Of a stretch of 64,000 nt of DNA, positions 25,984-35,332 are shown in pieces. Position numbers and translations under genes: made by a program. The stretch is from Variovorax paradoxus EPS. Its GTDB lineage: Bacteria; Pseudomonadota; Gammaproteobacteria; Burkholderiales; Burkholderiaceae_C. The number at the start of each line of letters is the position of its first letter. Position 1 is the stretch's first letter. A model generated the notes under the pieces. The model saw nothing but the letters and a program-made list of their open reading frames with translations. It searched no databases and was not told the DNA's origin. The stretch lies in contig NC_014931.1 in assembly GCF_000184745.1 (NCBI RefSeq), positions 1,798,001 through 1,862,000 of the forward strand, given 5' to 3'.

Positions 25984-28176
25984 ATGGCTGAGCGTTCGTT
26001 CGTCGAAGAAGTCAAGAAGCTGCGGCTTTCCGGCGGAGATGTGTTTCGTGGCGAAGGCATTCTGGCGGTCACCAAGGCCTTGCTCGAATCGGGGGTTTCC
26101 TATGTAGCCGGCTACCAGGGCGCACCCATCTCGCACCTGATGGACGTGCTGGCCGACGCGCAGGACATCCTCGCCGAGCAGGGCATCCGCTTCGAGAACA
26201 GCGCGAGCGAAGCCACCGCCGCCGCCACGCTCGCCGCCTCGGTCAACTATCCGCTGCGCGGCGCCGTCACCTTCAAGGCCACCGTAGGCACCAACGTCGC
26301 CTCCGACGCGCTGGCCAACCTCGCCTCGGGCGGCGTGACCGGCGGCGCGCTCATCATCGTGGGCGAGGACTACGGCGAGGGCTCCTCGATCATGCAGGAG
26401 CGCAGCCACGCGTTCGCGATGAAGTCGCAGATCTGGCTGCTCGATCCGCGTCCCAACCTGCCGAGCATCGTCGATGCGGTGAAGACGGGTTTCGATCTCT
26501 CAGAAGCCAGCAACACACCCGTGATGCTGCAGTTGCGCATCCGCGCCTGCCACGTGCACGGCCACTTCATCGCCGGTGACAACAAGCGCGCCAAATTCAC
26601 GCTGCAGGAGGCGCTGGAGAACCCGCAGCGCGACGTCAGCCGCATCGTGCTGCCGCCCGCGAGCTTCGTACACGAACAAGAGAAGGTGAAGGACCGCTGG
26701 CCCGCCGCGGTGCGCTTCATCGAGGAGCGCCGGCTCAACGAGTTCTTCTCCGAGGACGCAGACGACATCGGCATCATCGTGCAGGGCGGCAGCTACAACA
26801 CGCTGCTTCGCGCCTTGGAGCGGCTCGACCTCGCCGACGTGTACGGCAACACCAAGGTGCCGCTCTACGTGATGAACGTGGCGTACCCCGTCATCGAAAG
26901 CGAAGTCATCCGCTTCTGCGAAGGCAAGCGCGCGGTGCTGATCGTGGAAGAAGGCCAGCCGAATTTCGTCGAGCAGAACCTTGCGACCATCCTGCGCCAG
27001 GCGGGCTCGACAACCGCGCTGCACGGCAAGGACATGTTGCCCGTCGCCGGCGAGTACACGTCCTCCGAACTGCTCAAGGGCGCGCGGGCTTTCTGCGAGC
27101 GTTACGAGCGACTCGCGCCGCTGCCGGTGCCCGTCCCGGTGCGCAAGGTCATCCCGCTGAAGGAAGTGGCTGCCATCGGCGTCGATGCCGCGCTCGAACC
27201 GGCCATTCCATCGTCGGCACTCGGCGATGTCGTGCACGCCCGCCCGCCGGGCTTCTGCACCGGCTGCCCCGAACGCCCGATCTTCAGCGCGATGAAGCTG
27301 GTCGAGCGCGAACTCGGCGCGCATCACGTGAGCGCCGACATCGGCTGTCATCTCTTCTCCATCCTGCCGCCTTTCAACATCGGAAACACCACGATGGGCT
27401 ACGGCCTCGGCGGTGCCGGTGCGGCGGCATTGAACGCCCCTGCCGGCAAGCGCGCGATCTCGATGATGGGCGACGGCGGCTTCTGGCACAACGGCCTCAC
27501 CAGCGGCGTGGCGAACGCGGTCTTCAACAAGAGCGACAACCTCACCATCGTCGTCGACAACAACTACACCTCGGCCACGGGCGGGCAGGACATCCTCTCG
27601 TCGAACGCCGTCAACAAGACACGCAGCACCGGCCACGAGATCGAGCGCGCCGTGCGCGGCGTGGGCGTCGAATGGGTGAAGACGCTGCGCCGTACCTACG
27701 ACGTGGCCGGCATGCGCGACGCGCTGAAAGAAGCGCTCACCACCACGAAGAAGGGCCCCAAGGTCCTCATCGCGCAATCGGAGTGCATGCTCAACAAGCA
27801 GCGCCGCGAGAAGCCGCTGGTGCGCAAGGCCATCGCCGATGGCAAGCGCATGGTGCGCGAGAAGTTCGGCGTCGATTCCGACACCTGCACCGGCGACCAC
27901 TCGTGCATCCGCCTGTCGGGCTGCCCGTCGCTCTCCATCAAGCCCAACCCCGATCCGCTGCGCACCGACCCGGTCGCGGCCGTGCTCGACAGCTGCGTGG
28001 GCTGCGGCGTGTGCGGCGAGGTCTCGCATGCCGCGGTGCTGTGCCCCTCGTTCTACAAGGCGCAGATCGTGAGCAACCCCACCGGCTGGGACAAGCTGTG
28101 CGAGCGCGTGCGTTCCGCCGTCATCGGCTGGCTGCAGCGCGGCGAAGCGCGCCGTCGCGAAACCTATGCGTTCTGA
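25984..28176 (+). CDS. Indolepyruvate ferredoxin oxidoreductase, alpha-type subunit
   Basis: This 730-aa thiamine-diphosphate enzyme subunit has N-terminal pyruvate:ferredoxin oxidoreductase domains (YQGAPISHLMDVLADAQD; GVTGGALIIVGEDYGEGSS). The TPP domain carries GDGGFWHNGLTSGVANAVF and NNYTSATGGQD. A C-terminal ferredoxin-like region has Cys clusters DTCTGDHSCIRLSGCPSL and DSCVGCGVCGE. IorA-type enzymes oxidatively decarboxylate arylpyruvates to aryl-CoA esters. Start 25984 has GAAGAAGGA upstream. It is the first gene of the long operon next to the MarR repressor. Whether it acts on indolepyruvate in auxin metabolism or on another 2-oxoacid is not shown. Confidence 0.9.
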   Translation: MAERSFVEEVKKLRLSGGDVFRGEGILAVTKALLESGVSYVAGYQGAPISHLMDVLADAQDILAEQGIRFENSASEATAAATLAASVNYPLRGAVTFKATVGTNVASDALANLASGGVTGGALIIVGEDYGEGSSIMQERSHAFAMKSQIWLLDPRPNLPSIVDAVKTGFDLSEASNTPVMLQLRIRACHVHGHFIAGDNKRAKFTLQEALENPQRDVSRIVLPPASFVHEQEKVKDRWPAAVRFIEERRLNEFFSEDADDIGIIVQGGSYNTLLRALERLDLADVYGNTKVPLYVMNVAYPVIESEVIRFCEGKRAVLIVEEGQPNFVEQNLATILRQAGSTTALHGKDMLPVAGEYTSSELLKGARAFCERYERLAPLPVPVPVRKVIPLKEVAAIGVDAALEPAIPSSALGDVVHARPPGFCTGCPERPIFSAMKLVERELGAHHVSADIGCHLFSILPPFNIGNTTMGYGLGGAGAAALNAPAGKRAISMMGDGGFWHNGLTSGVANAVFNKSDNLTIVVDNNYTSATGGQDILSSNAVNKTRSTGHEIERAVRGVGVEWVKTLRRTYDVAGMRDALKEALTTTKKGPKVLIAQSECMLNKQRREKPLVRKAIADGKRMVREKFGVDSDTCTGDHSCIRLSGCPSLSIKPNPDPLRTDPVAAVLDSCVGCGVCGEVSHAAVLCPSFYKAQIVSNPTGWDKLCERVRSAVIGWLQRGEARRRETYAF

Positions 28177-28180
28177 AGCG

Positions 28181-29692
28181 ATGACGAACACCAAGGCGCA
28201 ACCGATCAAGATCGCGATCCTCGCCATGGGCGGGGAGGGCGGTGGCGTGCTGGCCGACTGGATCGTGGACATGGGCGAGGCGAACGGCTATGTCGCCCAG
28301 ACCACCTCGGTGCCCGGCGTGGCGCAGCGCACTGGCGCGACCATCTACTACGTCGAGCTCTATCCGGTCGCGCAAGCCGAAGCGGATGGCGGCCGGCCCG
28401 TGCTGGCGCTGATGCCATTGCCGGGCGACGTCGATGTGGTGCTCGCATCCGAACTCATGGAAGCTGGCCGCGCGGTGCAGCGCGGGCTGGTCACCAACGA
28501 CCGCACCACGCTCATCGCCTCCACGCACCGCGTGTTCTCCATTGCGGAGAAGAGCGCGCTGGGCGATGGCCGCGTCGACAGCACGCAGTTGCTCGCGCAC
28601 ACGGCCAAGGCCGCCAAGCGCTTCATCCGCTTCGACATGGCACAAGCCGCCGAAGCCTCGGGCAGCGTGATCAGCGCCGTGCTCTTCGGCGCGCTCGCGG
28701 GCTCGGGCGTGCTGCCGTTCAGCCGCGCGCAGTTCGAAGCGACCATCGAACGCGGCGGCGTCGGCGTGAAGCCCAGTCTTAAAGCCTTCGGTGGCGCGTT
28801 CGCTCGCGCTCAAGGCGGTGACGATGGTGAGACGCCGCCTGAAGCCGCGTTGGCCACGCCCACGCCGCAACCCCGTCACCCGGCCGTGCGCGCGTTGGTC
28901 GAACGCGTGCAGCACGACTTCCCGCCCGCTGCGCAAGACTTCCTCCTCGAAGGCGTGCGCCGCCTCATCGACTACCAGGACGTGGCTTATGCCGGCCTGT
29001 ACCTGGACCGGATGGCCACCATCGCCGCCTTGCCGGGAACTGGCGATCACCGTCTGCTCCGCGAAACGGCGCGGCATCTCGCCCTCTGGATGTCCTACGA
29101 AGACACCGCCCGCGTGGCGGCCCTCAAGACCCGCGCCACCCGCTTCGAGCGCGTGCGCGGCGAAGCCCGCGTGCAAGCAGGCCAAGTGCTCGCCATCAAC
29201 GAATACATGCACCCGCGCCTGCAGGAAATCTGCGAAACGCTGCCGGGCGGCATCGGCCGCTGGCTCATGAATTCCTCGACGCCCAAGAAGTTTGTCGAGC
29301 GCTTCACGCAGAAAGGCCGCGTGATCCAGACCAGTTCGCTGCGCGGCTACCTGATGCTGCGCACCGTGGCCGCCATGAAGCGCTGGCGCCGTTCGACGAT
29401 GCGCTACGCCGAAGAAAACCGCCGCATCGAGGAATGGCTGCAACGCATCGCCGCCACCGCCCAGCGCAATCCCGAGCTGGCGGTGGAACTCGCGCAGTGC
29501 CAGCGCCTCGTCAAGGGCTACAGCGACACGCACGAGCGCGGCATCCGCAACTACGACACGGTGATGCGCGCGGTCGAGCGCGCCGGCGCGCAGCTCGCGC
29601 CCGCCACCCTGCGCGAACTGCGCGACGCGGCGCTCGCCGACGAACACGGCCACAAGCTGCAGGCTGCGCTGGCGCAGCACGCCTTGGCTTGA
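28181..29692 (+). CDS. Indolepyruvate oxidoreductase beta-subunit family protein, extended form
   Basis: This protein of about 503 aa has an N-terminal gamma/beta-type POR domain (about 1-200: ILAMGGEGGGVLADWIVDMG, TSVPGVAQRTGATIYYVEL). A C-terminal helical extension of roughly 300 residues, DUF6537-like, is absent from archaeal IorB (about 200 aa). The alternative ATG at 28166 would overlap the upstream gene by 11 bases and add five residues; 28181 (MTNTKAQP) is preferred on homologue-like start. It forms the heteromer with the preceding subunit. The extension is a feature of proteobacterial versions and has no assigned role that I know of. Confidence 0.86.
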   Translation: MTNTKAQPIKIAILAMGGEGGGVLADWIVDMGEANGYVAQTTSVPGVAQRTGATIYYVELYPVAQAEADGGRPVLALMPLPGDVDVVLASELMEAGRAVQRGLVTNDRTTLIASTHRVFSIAEKSALGDGRVDSTQLLAHTAKAAKRFIRFDMAQAAEASGSVISAVLFGALAGSGVLPFSRAQFEATIERGGVGVKPSLKAFGGAFARAQGGDDGETPPEAALATPTPQPRHPAVRALVERVQHDFPPAAQDFLLEGVRRLIDYQDVAYAGLYLDRMATIAALPGTGDHRLLRETARHLALWMSYEDTARVAALKTRATRFERVRGEARVQAGQVLAINEYMHPRLQEICETLPGGIGRWLMNSSTPKKFVERFTQKGRVIQTSSLRGYLMLRTVAAMKRWRRSTMRYAEENRRIEEWLQRIAATAQRNPELAVELAQCQRLVKGYSDTHERGIRNYDTVMRAVERAGAQLAPATLRELRDAALADEHGHKLQAALAQHALA

Positions 29693-29710
29693 AGAGACAA
29701 CGGACACACC

Positions 29711-30703
29711 ATGACCGCTCCCACCGCCACGCTCCAGCTTCGCATCGCCGAAGCGCGCGAACTCAATCCGCTGATCCGCATGCTGCGCCTGCGCGCGGAA
29801 GACGGTCGCCCGCTTCCGGGCTTCGCGGCAGGCGCGCACATCCGCGTGCAGGTGTCGCTGCCCGATGGCAAGACCGACTGGCGCCACTACTCGCTGATCA
29901 ACTTCGCGACCGCGCGCAACGCGACGAACGCACCGACCGACTACGTGATCGCCGTGCGCAAGGAGGCTGAAGGCCGCGGCGGTTCGCGCTTCATGCACGA
30001 ACGTTTGAAGGAAGGCGACACGCTCGCCATCGAAGCGCCGAAGAACGACTTTCCGCTGCACACCGGCCCCGGCGGCTCTGTGCTGGTCGCAGGCGGCATC
30101 GGCGTCACGCCGCTCGCCACCATGGCCGCACGCCGCCGCGCCGAAGAGGCGCCCGTGCGCATGCACTACTCCGGCCGCAGCCGCGAGTTGATGGCCTTCC
30201 TGCCTGAGCTCCAGGCGCTGCTGGGCGACGACCTGCGCGTGCATGCGGACGCCGAAGCCGGCGCCCCGCTCAACATCGATGCGCTGCTCGACAGCGTGCC
30301 CGCCGGCGATCGCCTCTACGTCTGCGGCCCCAAGGTCATGCTCGATGCCGTGCTTGCCCGCACCCAGGCACGCGGCTGGGACCACGACCGCGTGCACTTC
30401 GAGCTCTTCACCGAACCGGTCGCCGAAGAAGGTGACCAGCCCTTCGAGGTCGAGCTCGCCCAGTCGGGCCAGCGCTTCACCGTTGCGGCCGACCAGAGCA
30501 TCCTCGACTGCCTCATCGACAACGGCTGCGATCCGATGTTCGACTGCAAGCGCGGCGAATGCGGCGTGTGCGCCGTGCCCGTGCTCGAAGGCGAAATCGA
30601 TCATCGCGACTACGTGCTCACTGCCCGCGAGAAGGCGGAAGGCAACGTCATGCAGATCTGCATCTCGCGCGCCAAGGGTGCGCGCCTGGTGCTCGATATC
30701 TGA
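29711..30703 (+). CDS. iadC: PDR/VanB-type oxygenase reductase (FMN, NAD(P)H, C-terminal 2Fe-2S)
   Basis: This 330-aa electron-transfer protein has a flavin site RHYSLINF (about 58-65), an NAD-binding region LVAGGIGVTPLATMA and YVCGPKVMLDAVLA. A C-terminal plant-type ferredoxin domain has Cys ligands in DCKRGECGVC and a distal Cys in MQICISRAKG. It passes electrons from NAD(P)H to a Rieske oxygenase. Placed directly upstream of the first oxygenase pair, it is the only oxygenase reductase in the window and probably serves both pairs. The symbol follows the Variovorax iad gene order from memory and should be checked. Confidence 0.88.
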   Translation: MTAPTATLQLRIAEARELNPLIRMLRLRAEDGRPLPGFAAGAHIRVQVSLPDGKTDWRHYSLINFATARNATNAPTDYVIAVRKEAEGRGGSRFMHERLKEGDTLAIEAPKNDFPLHTGPGGSVLVAGGIGVTPLATMAARRRAEEAPVRMHYSGRSRELMAFLPELQALLGDDLRVHADAEAGAPLNIDALLDSVPAGDRLYVCGPKVMLDAVLARTQARGWDHDRVHFELFTEPVAEEGDQPFEVELAQSGQRFTVAADQSILDCLIDNGCDPMFDCKRGECGVCAVPVLEGEIDHRDYVLTAREKAEGNVMQICISRAKGARLVLDI

Positions 30704-30722
30704 AGCAAGGACCACGAGAACC

Positions 30723-32036
30723 ATGCCTTCCTACAGAGACAACCCTGACGCCGTCCGCGCGCTCGTGCAGAACGACCGCGTGCATCGCGACCTCTACACC
30801 AGCCAGGAGGTCTTCGAGCTGGAGCAGGAGCACTTCTTCGCCAACACCTGGAACTACGTCGGCCACGAAAGCCAGCTGCCCAAGCCCGGCGACTGGATCA
30901 GCAACGAGATTGCCGGCCGCCCGCTGATCGTGGTGCGCCACACCGACGGCAGCGTGCGCGCGATGATGAACCGCTGCGCCCACAAAGGCTCGCGCCTGGT
31001 GAGCGCGCCTTGCGGCAACACCGGCAAGTTCTTCCGCTGCCCGTACCACGCCTGGACCTTCAAGACCGATGGCTCGCTGCTCGCGATTCCGCTGAAGACC
31101 GGCTACGAGAACACCGCGCTGCACGAATGCGAGTCGGCCAAGGGCCTGACGACGCTCAAGCATGTGCGCAGCCACCGCGGCTTCATCTTCGTGAAGATCA
31201 ACGATGCGGGCCCCGACTTCGACGAATACTTCGGCGACTCGCTGAGCTCCATCGACAACATGGCCGACCGCTCGCCTGAAGGCGAACTCGAGATCGCCGG
31301 TGGCTGCCTTCGCTTCATGCACCAGTGCAACTGGAAGATGTTCGTGGAGAACCTCAACGACACCATGCATCCGATGGTGGCGCACGAGTCCTCGGCCGGC
31401 ACCGCCAAGCGCATGTGGGCCGACAAGCCGGCTGACGAACCCAAGCCCATGGCGGTCGAGCAGTTCGTGCCCTTCATGTCCGACTACAAGTTCTTCGAGG
31501 ACATGGGCATCCGCACCTACGACCACGGCCACAGCTTCACGGGCGTGCACTTCAGCATCCACAGCAAGTACAAGGCGATCCCCGAATACGACGATGCCAT
31601 GAAGGCGCGCTACGGCGAAGAGAAGACCGCGCAGATCCTGGGCATGGCGCGGCACAACACCGTGTACTACCCGAACCTCACGATCAAGGGCGCGATCCAG
31701 GCGATCCGCGTGGTGAAGCCGATCTCGGCCGACAAGACGCTGATCGAGAGTTGGACCTTCCGCCTGAAGGGCGCGCCGCCCGAGCTGCTGCAGCGCACCA
31801 CCATGTACAACCGGCTCATCAACTCGCCGTTCTCGGTGGTGGGGCACGACGACCTGCAGGCGTATCGCGGCATGCAGGCCGGGCTGCACGCGAGCGGCAA
31901 CGAATGGGTGAGCCTGCACCGCGACTACGACCCCGCCGAACTGAAGGGCGGTGAGATCACGACCGGTGGCACAAACGAGCTGCCGATGCGCAACCAGTAC
32001 CGCAGCTGGGTCGAACGCATGACAGAGACGATGTGA
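30723..32036 (+). CDS. iadD: Rieske non-heme iron oxygenase, alpha subunit (first pair)
   Basis: This 437-aa catalytic subunit of an aromatic-ring-hydroxylating dioxygenase has Rieske ligands C85-x-H87 (RCAHKGS) and C106-x2-H109 (RCPYHAW). The mononuclear iron site is NDTMHPMVAHESS, with bridging Asp213, His216 and His221. The C-terminal catalytic domain is of normal length. It is coupled to the beta subunit by a one-base TGATG overlap and lies 19 bp after the reductase. In the Variovorax iad model this oxygenase attacks the indole ring of indole-3-acetate to give a hydroxy-oxindole acetate. That substrate is inferred from context. Confidence 0.92.
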   Translation: MPSYRDNPDAVRALVQNDRVHRDLYTSQEVFELEQEHFFANTWNYVGHESQLPKPGDWISNEIAGRPLIVVRHTDGSVRAMMNRCAHKGSRLVSAPCGNTGKFFRCPYHAWTFKTDGSLLAIPLKTGYENTALHECESAKGLTTLKHVRSHRGFIFVKINDAGPDFDEYFGDSLSSIDNMADRSPEGELEIAGGCLRFMHQCNWKMFVENLNDTMHPMVAHESSAGTAKRMWADKPADEPKPMAVEQFVPFMSDYKFFEDMGIRTYDHGHSFTGVHFSIHSKYKAIPEYDDAMKARYGEEKTAQILGMARHNTVYYPNLTIKGAIQAIRVVKPISADKTLIESWTFRLKGAPPELLQRTTMYNRLINSPFSVVGHDDLQAYRGMQAGLHASGNEWVSLHRDYDPAELKGGEITTGGTNELPMRNQYRSWVERMTETM

Positions 32037-32530
32037 TGGCCGGCACCGACACCCGAGTCACCCGCCAGGACCTCATCGACTTCGTCGTGAACGAAGCGCA
32101 CCTGCTCGACACGCGCCGCTATGAAGAGTGGAACGCGCTCTTCACCGACGACGCTTTCTACTGGGTGCCGCTCGTGCCCGATCAGGAAGACGGCCTCAAT
32201 CACACCTCGCACCTCTACGAAGACAAGCTGCTGCGCGACCTGCGCATCGAGCGCCTGAAGAGCCCGCGCGCGTTTTCGCAGCAGCCGCCGAGCCGCTGCC
32301 ATCATCTGCTGCAGGTGCCGGTCGTCGAGACCTTCGACGCCGAGGGCAACCGCTTCGTGGTGCGCACCAGCTTCCACTACACCGAATCGCAAGGCGACGA
32401 GCTGCAGTTCTACGTCGGCACCTTTTTTCATCACCTCACGCTTCAGGACGGCGCGCTGCGCATGACGCTCAAGCGCGTGAACCTGCTCAACTGCGACGCG
32501 GCGCTTCCTGCCGTGCAGCTTTTTATCTAA
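32036..32530 (+). CDS. iadE: Ring-hydroxylating oxygenase beta subunit (first pair)
   Basis: This 164-aa NTF2-fold structural subunit shows the family pattern EAHLLDTRRYEEWNALFTDD, FYWVPLVPDQ and RCHHLLQVPVVE, with C-terminal LLNCDAALPAVQLFI. Beta subunits form the alpha3beta3 core and do not bind metal. The ATG at 32036 overlaps the alpha-subunit stop by one base; a GTG one codon earlier is possible. Its counterpart in the second pair (41887-42351) shares the same ending ALPAIQLFI and the same overall layout. Confidence 0.9.
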   Translation: MAGTDTRVTRQDLIDFVVNEAHLLDTRRYEEWNALFTDDAFYWVPLVPDQEDGLNHTSHLYEDKLLRDLRIERLKSPRAFSQQPPSRCHHLLQVPVVETFDAEGNRFVVRTSFHYTESQGDELQFYVGTFFHHLTLQDGALRMTLKRVNLLNCDAALPAVQLFI

Positions 32531-32537
32531 GGACGCG

Positions 32538-34163
32538 ATGCGACACGCCACCGTCCATCAAGTTTTTTCGGCGACCGCGGCGCGCACGCCGGAGGCCGAG
32601 TTCCTGTTCACCGAATCGGTGACGGCCGCGGCCTATGGCATCGCAGCCGGCGCCATTCGCTGGGGCGAAGCCGCTGCCGAGGTCGAGCGCCTGCGCGCGG
32701 CCTATGCAGAGGCCGGCTACGGGCACGGCCATCGTGTCGGCTTGCTGCTGGAGAACCGGCCCGCGTTCCTCTTCCACTGGTTCGCGCTCAATGCCCTCGG
32801 CGTGAGCGTGGTGCCGATCAACGCCGAGATGCGATCGGCCGAGCTGGTCTACCTGATCGGCCACAGCGAAATCGGCCTCGCCGTGACGCTGCCCGAACGC
32901 GCGAACGACTTGCGCGCAGCCGCGGCACAAGCTGGCGTGACCTTCGAGACGATGGGGCCGGGCGACGCAGTGCCGAGCGCAAGGACTACCGCGCCGCGTG
33001 CTAGCGAGCCCATCGGTGTCGACACCGAATGCGGCCTGCTCTACACCTCGGGCACGACCGGGCGCCCCAAGGGTTGCATCCTGAGCAACGCCTACTTCCT
33101 GCGCGCGGGCGAGTGGTATGCCGCGCTCGACGGCGTGTGCAGCATCCGCCCTGATACCGAACGCGTCATCACGCCGCTGCCGCTCAATCACATGAACGCG
33201 ATGGCGTTCTCCACCATGGTGGTGCTGGTGGCGGGCGGCTGCCTGGTGCAGCTCGACCGCTTCCATCCGAAGACGTGGCTCGCCAGCGCGCGCGAAAGCG
33301 GCGCGACCATCGTTCATTACCTCGGCGTGATGCCGGCGATGCTGCTCTCTGCCTCGCCCTCCGCCGCCGACCGCGACCACGCGATCCGCTGGGGCTTCGG
33401 TGCCGGCGTGGACCGCAAGAACCATGCGTCCTTCGAGGAGCGATTCGGCTTCCCGCTGGTCGAGGCCTGGGCCATGACCGAGACCGGTGCGGCCGCCTGC
33501 ATCATGGCCAACCGCGAGCCGCGCCTGGTGGGCACAAGCTGCTTCGGCCGGCAGGAAGACTTCGTGCAGATCCGCCTCGTGGGCGAAGACGGCAGCGATG
33601 TTGGCACCGATGCGCCGGGCGAGTTGCTCGTGCGCTCGGCCGGTGACGACCCGAAGCGCTGGTTCTTCTCCGGCTACCTCAAGGACGAGGAAGCCACGCG
33701 CGAAGCCTGGGCCGATGGCTGGTTCCACACCGGCGACCTCGTGCGCCGCGACGCCGAGGGCAATTTCTTCTTCGTCGACCGCAAGAAGAACGTGATCCGC
33801 CGCAGCGGCGAAAACATCTCGGCCGTCGAGGTCGAGAGCGTGCTCAACCAGCATCCCGCCGTGAAGACCTCGGCCGTGGCCGCCACGCCGGACGCGGTGC
33901 GCGGCGACGAGGTGCTGGCCTGCATCGTGATGCGCGAGGATGCCGATGCATCGCAGCGCGAGCAGGTCGCAGCCAGCATCGTGCAGCACGCGCTCGCGCA
34001 GCTGGCCTATTACAAGGCGCCGGGCTACGTCGCCTTCGTCGATGCGCTGCCGCTCACGCCCTCCCAGAAGATCCAGCGCGGGCAACTGCGCGAGATGGCG
34101 CATTCGCTGCCGGGGCAGGGCCATTGCATCGACACCCGGTCGATGAAGAAGAGGCAAGCATGA
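32538..34163 (+). CDS. AMP-forming acyl-CoA synthetase (first copy)
   Basis: This 541-aa ANL-superfamily ligase has the ATP loop [12 protein letters not shown], the A5 region AWAMTETGAA and A8 hinge FVDRKKNVIRRSGENISAVE. The catalytic lysine region is SQKIQRGQL near the C-terminus. It activates a carboxylic acid as an acyl-AMP and then a CoA thioester. In this operon the likely substrate is the oxygenated indole-acetate side chain, preparing it for the thiolase-like enzyme encoded next. This is inference from order. It ends in an ATGA overlap with that gene. Confidence 0.92.
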   Translation: MRHATVHQVFSATAARTPEAEFLFTESVTAAAYGIAAGAIRWGEAAAEVERLRAAYAEAGYGHGHRVGLLLENRPAFLFHWFALNALGVSVVPINAEMRSAELVYLIGHSEIGLAVTLPERANDLRAAAAQAGVTFETMGPGDAVPSARTTAPRASEPIGVDTECGLLYTSGTTGRPKGCILSNAYFLRAGEWYAALDGVCSIRPDTERVITPLPLNHMNAMAFSTMVVLVAGGCLVQLDRFHPKTWLASARESGATIVHYLGVMPAMLLSASPSAADRDHAIRWGFGAGVDRKNHASFEERFGFPLVEAWAMTETGAAACIMANREPRLVGTSCFGRQEDFVQIRLVGEDGSDVGTDAPGELLVRSAGDDPKRWFFSGYLKDEEATREAWADGWFHTGDLVRRDAEGNFFFVDRKKNVIRRSGENISAVEVESVLNQHPAVKTSAVAATPDAVRGDEVLACIVMREDADASQREQVAASIVQHALAQLAYYKAPGYVAFVDALPLTPSQKIQRGQLREMAHSLPGQGHCIDTRSMKKRQA

Positions 34164-35332
34164 GTCGCAACCGGCTTTCCTACGAAGGCGTCGCGGTGGC
34201 CGTGCCCATCACGGTGCCCTACGTGCGCTACTCCACGCACACCGCGCATTGGTTCATCGGGCAGGCCGTGCAGGCGCTGGTCGAAGCCAGCGGCGTCGCC
34301 AAGGAAGAGATCGACGGCCTGTGCCTCAGCAGCTTCTCGCTCGCGCCCGACACGGCTGTGGGCGTGACGCAGCATCTTGGAATGTCGCCGCGCTGGCTCG
34401 ACCATGTACCTACCGGCGGCGCCTCGGGCGTGATGTGCCTGCGCCGCGCCGCGCGCGCCGTGCAGGCGGGCGATGCCGACATCGTCGCCTGCGTGGGCGC
34501 CGACACCAACCACGTCGATTCCTTCCGCCAGACGCTCGGCAGCTTCAGCAACTTCGCACGCGATGCGAGCTACCCCTACGGCTCGGGCGGGCCGAACTCG
34601 ATCTTCGCGTTCATCACCGCCAACTACATGCGTACCTACGGCGCGAAGCGCGAGGACTTCGGCCGCATCTGCGTGGACCAGCGCACCAACGCGCTCGGCA
34701 ACCCCAATGCGATGTTCAAGAAGGGCCTCACGCTCGACGAGTACATGGCGGCGCGGCCCATCTCCGATCCGATCCATCTCTTCGATTGCGTGATGCCCTG
34801 CGCAGGCGCCGACGCCTTCCTCGTGATGAGCGAGGAGCGCGCCCGCGACCTGGGCCTGCCGCATGCGGTGATCCGCGGCGCCATCGAGCGCCACAACGCC
34901 TACGCCGAAGACCCGGTGATGGTGCAGGGCGGCTGGCGCAAGGACCGCGACGACCTCTATGCGCAGGCCGGCATGCAGCCCGCCGCGCTCGACTTCGTGC
35001 AGACCTACGACGACTACCCCGTCATTGTGATGATGCAGTTCGAGGACCTGGGCTTCTGCGAGAAGGGCGAGGGCTCGGCTTTCGTGCAGTCGCACACCAT
35101 GACCTTCGACGGCAGCTTTCCCAACAACACGAGCGGCGGGCAACTCTCGGCGGGGCAGGCGGGGGCGGCGGGTGGTTTCCTCGGCATGGTCGAGGCGATC
35201 CGCCAGTTGACCGATCAAGCCGGACCGCGCGCGGTGCCCGACGCACAACTCGGCCTTGTTGCCGGCTTCGGGATGGTGACCTACGACCGCTGCCTGTGTA
35301 CCGGCGCGGTCATCCTGGGGAGACCCGCATGA
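34160..35332 (+). CDS. Thiolase-fold protein lacking the nucleophilic Cys (Ltp2-like aldolase candidate)
   Basis: This 390-aa protein is of the SCP2/lipid-transfer thiolase branch. The site normally reading C-x-S-G is G87-A-S-G (VPTGGASGVMCLRRAARAV), so the thiolase nucleophile is missing. Family segments are kept: ASYPYGSGGPNSIFAF, YDDYPVIVMMQFEDLGFC (with Tyr residues near 290), a typical NNTSGGQLSAGQAGAAGGF, and a C-terminal GFGMVTYDRCLCTGA without the usual His. This pattern matches Ltp2-type retro-aldolases of steroid side-chain degradation. They act on tertiary 3-hydroxyacyl-CoAs with a DUF35 partner, and a DUF35 protein is encoded immediately downstream (ATGA overlap). Confidence 0.88.
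   Translation: MSRNRLSYEGVAVAVPITVPYVRYSTHTAHWFIGQAVQALVEASGVAKEEIDGLCLSSFSLAPDTAVGVTQHLGMSPRWLDHVPTGGASGVMCLRRAARAVQAGDADIVACVGADTNHVDSFRQTLGSFSNFARDASYPYGSGGPNSIFAFITANYMRTYGAKREDFGRICVDQRTNALGNPNAMFKKGLTLDEYMAARPISDPIHLFDCVMPCAGADAFLVMSEERARDLGLPHAVIRGAIERHNAYAEDPVMVQGGWRKDRDDLYAQAGMQPAALDFVQTYDDYPVIVMMQFEDLGFCEKGEGSAFVQSHTMTFDGSFPNNTSGGQLSAGQAGAAGGFLGMVEAIRQLTDQAGPRAVPDAQLGLVAGFGMVTYDRCLCTGAVILGRPA

Noticed and set aside
28121..30724. 867-codon minus-strand open frame
   Set aside because: It spans three well-supported plus-strand genes in antisense and has no recognisable motifs.
34249..35328. Upstream continuation of the DUF35-SDR frame
   Set aside because: The frame is open but overlaps the thiolase gene out of phase and reads as Arg-rich shadow. 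The ATG at 35329 is the natural start.
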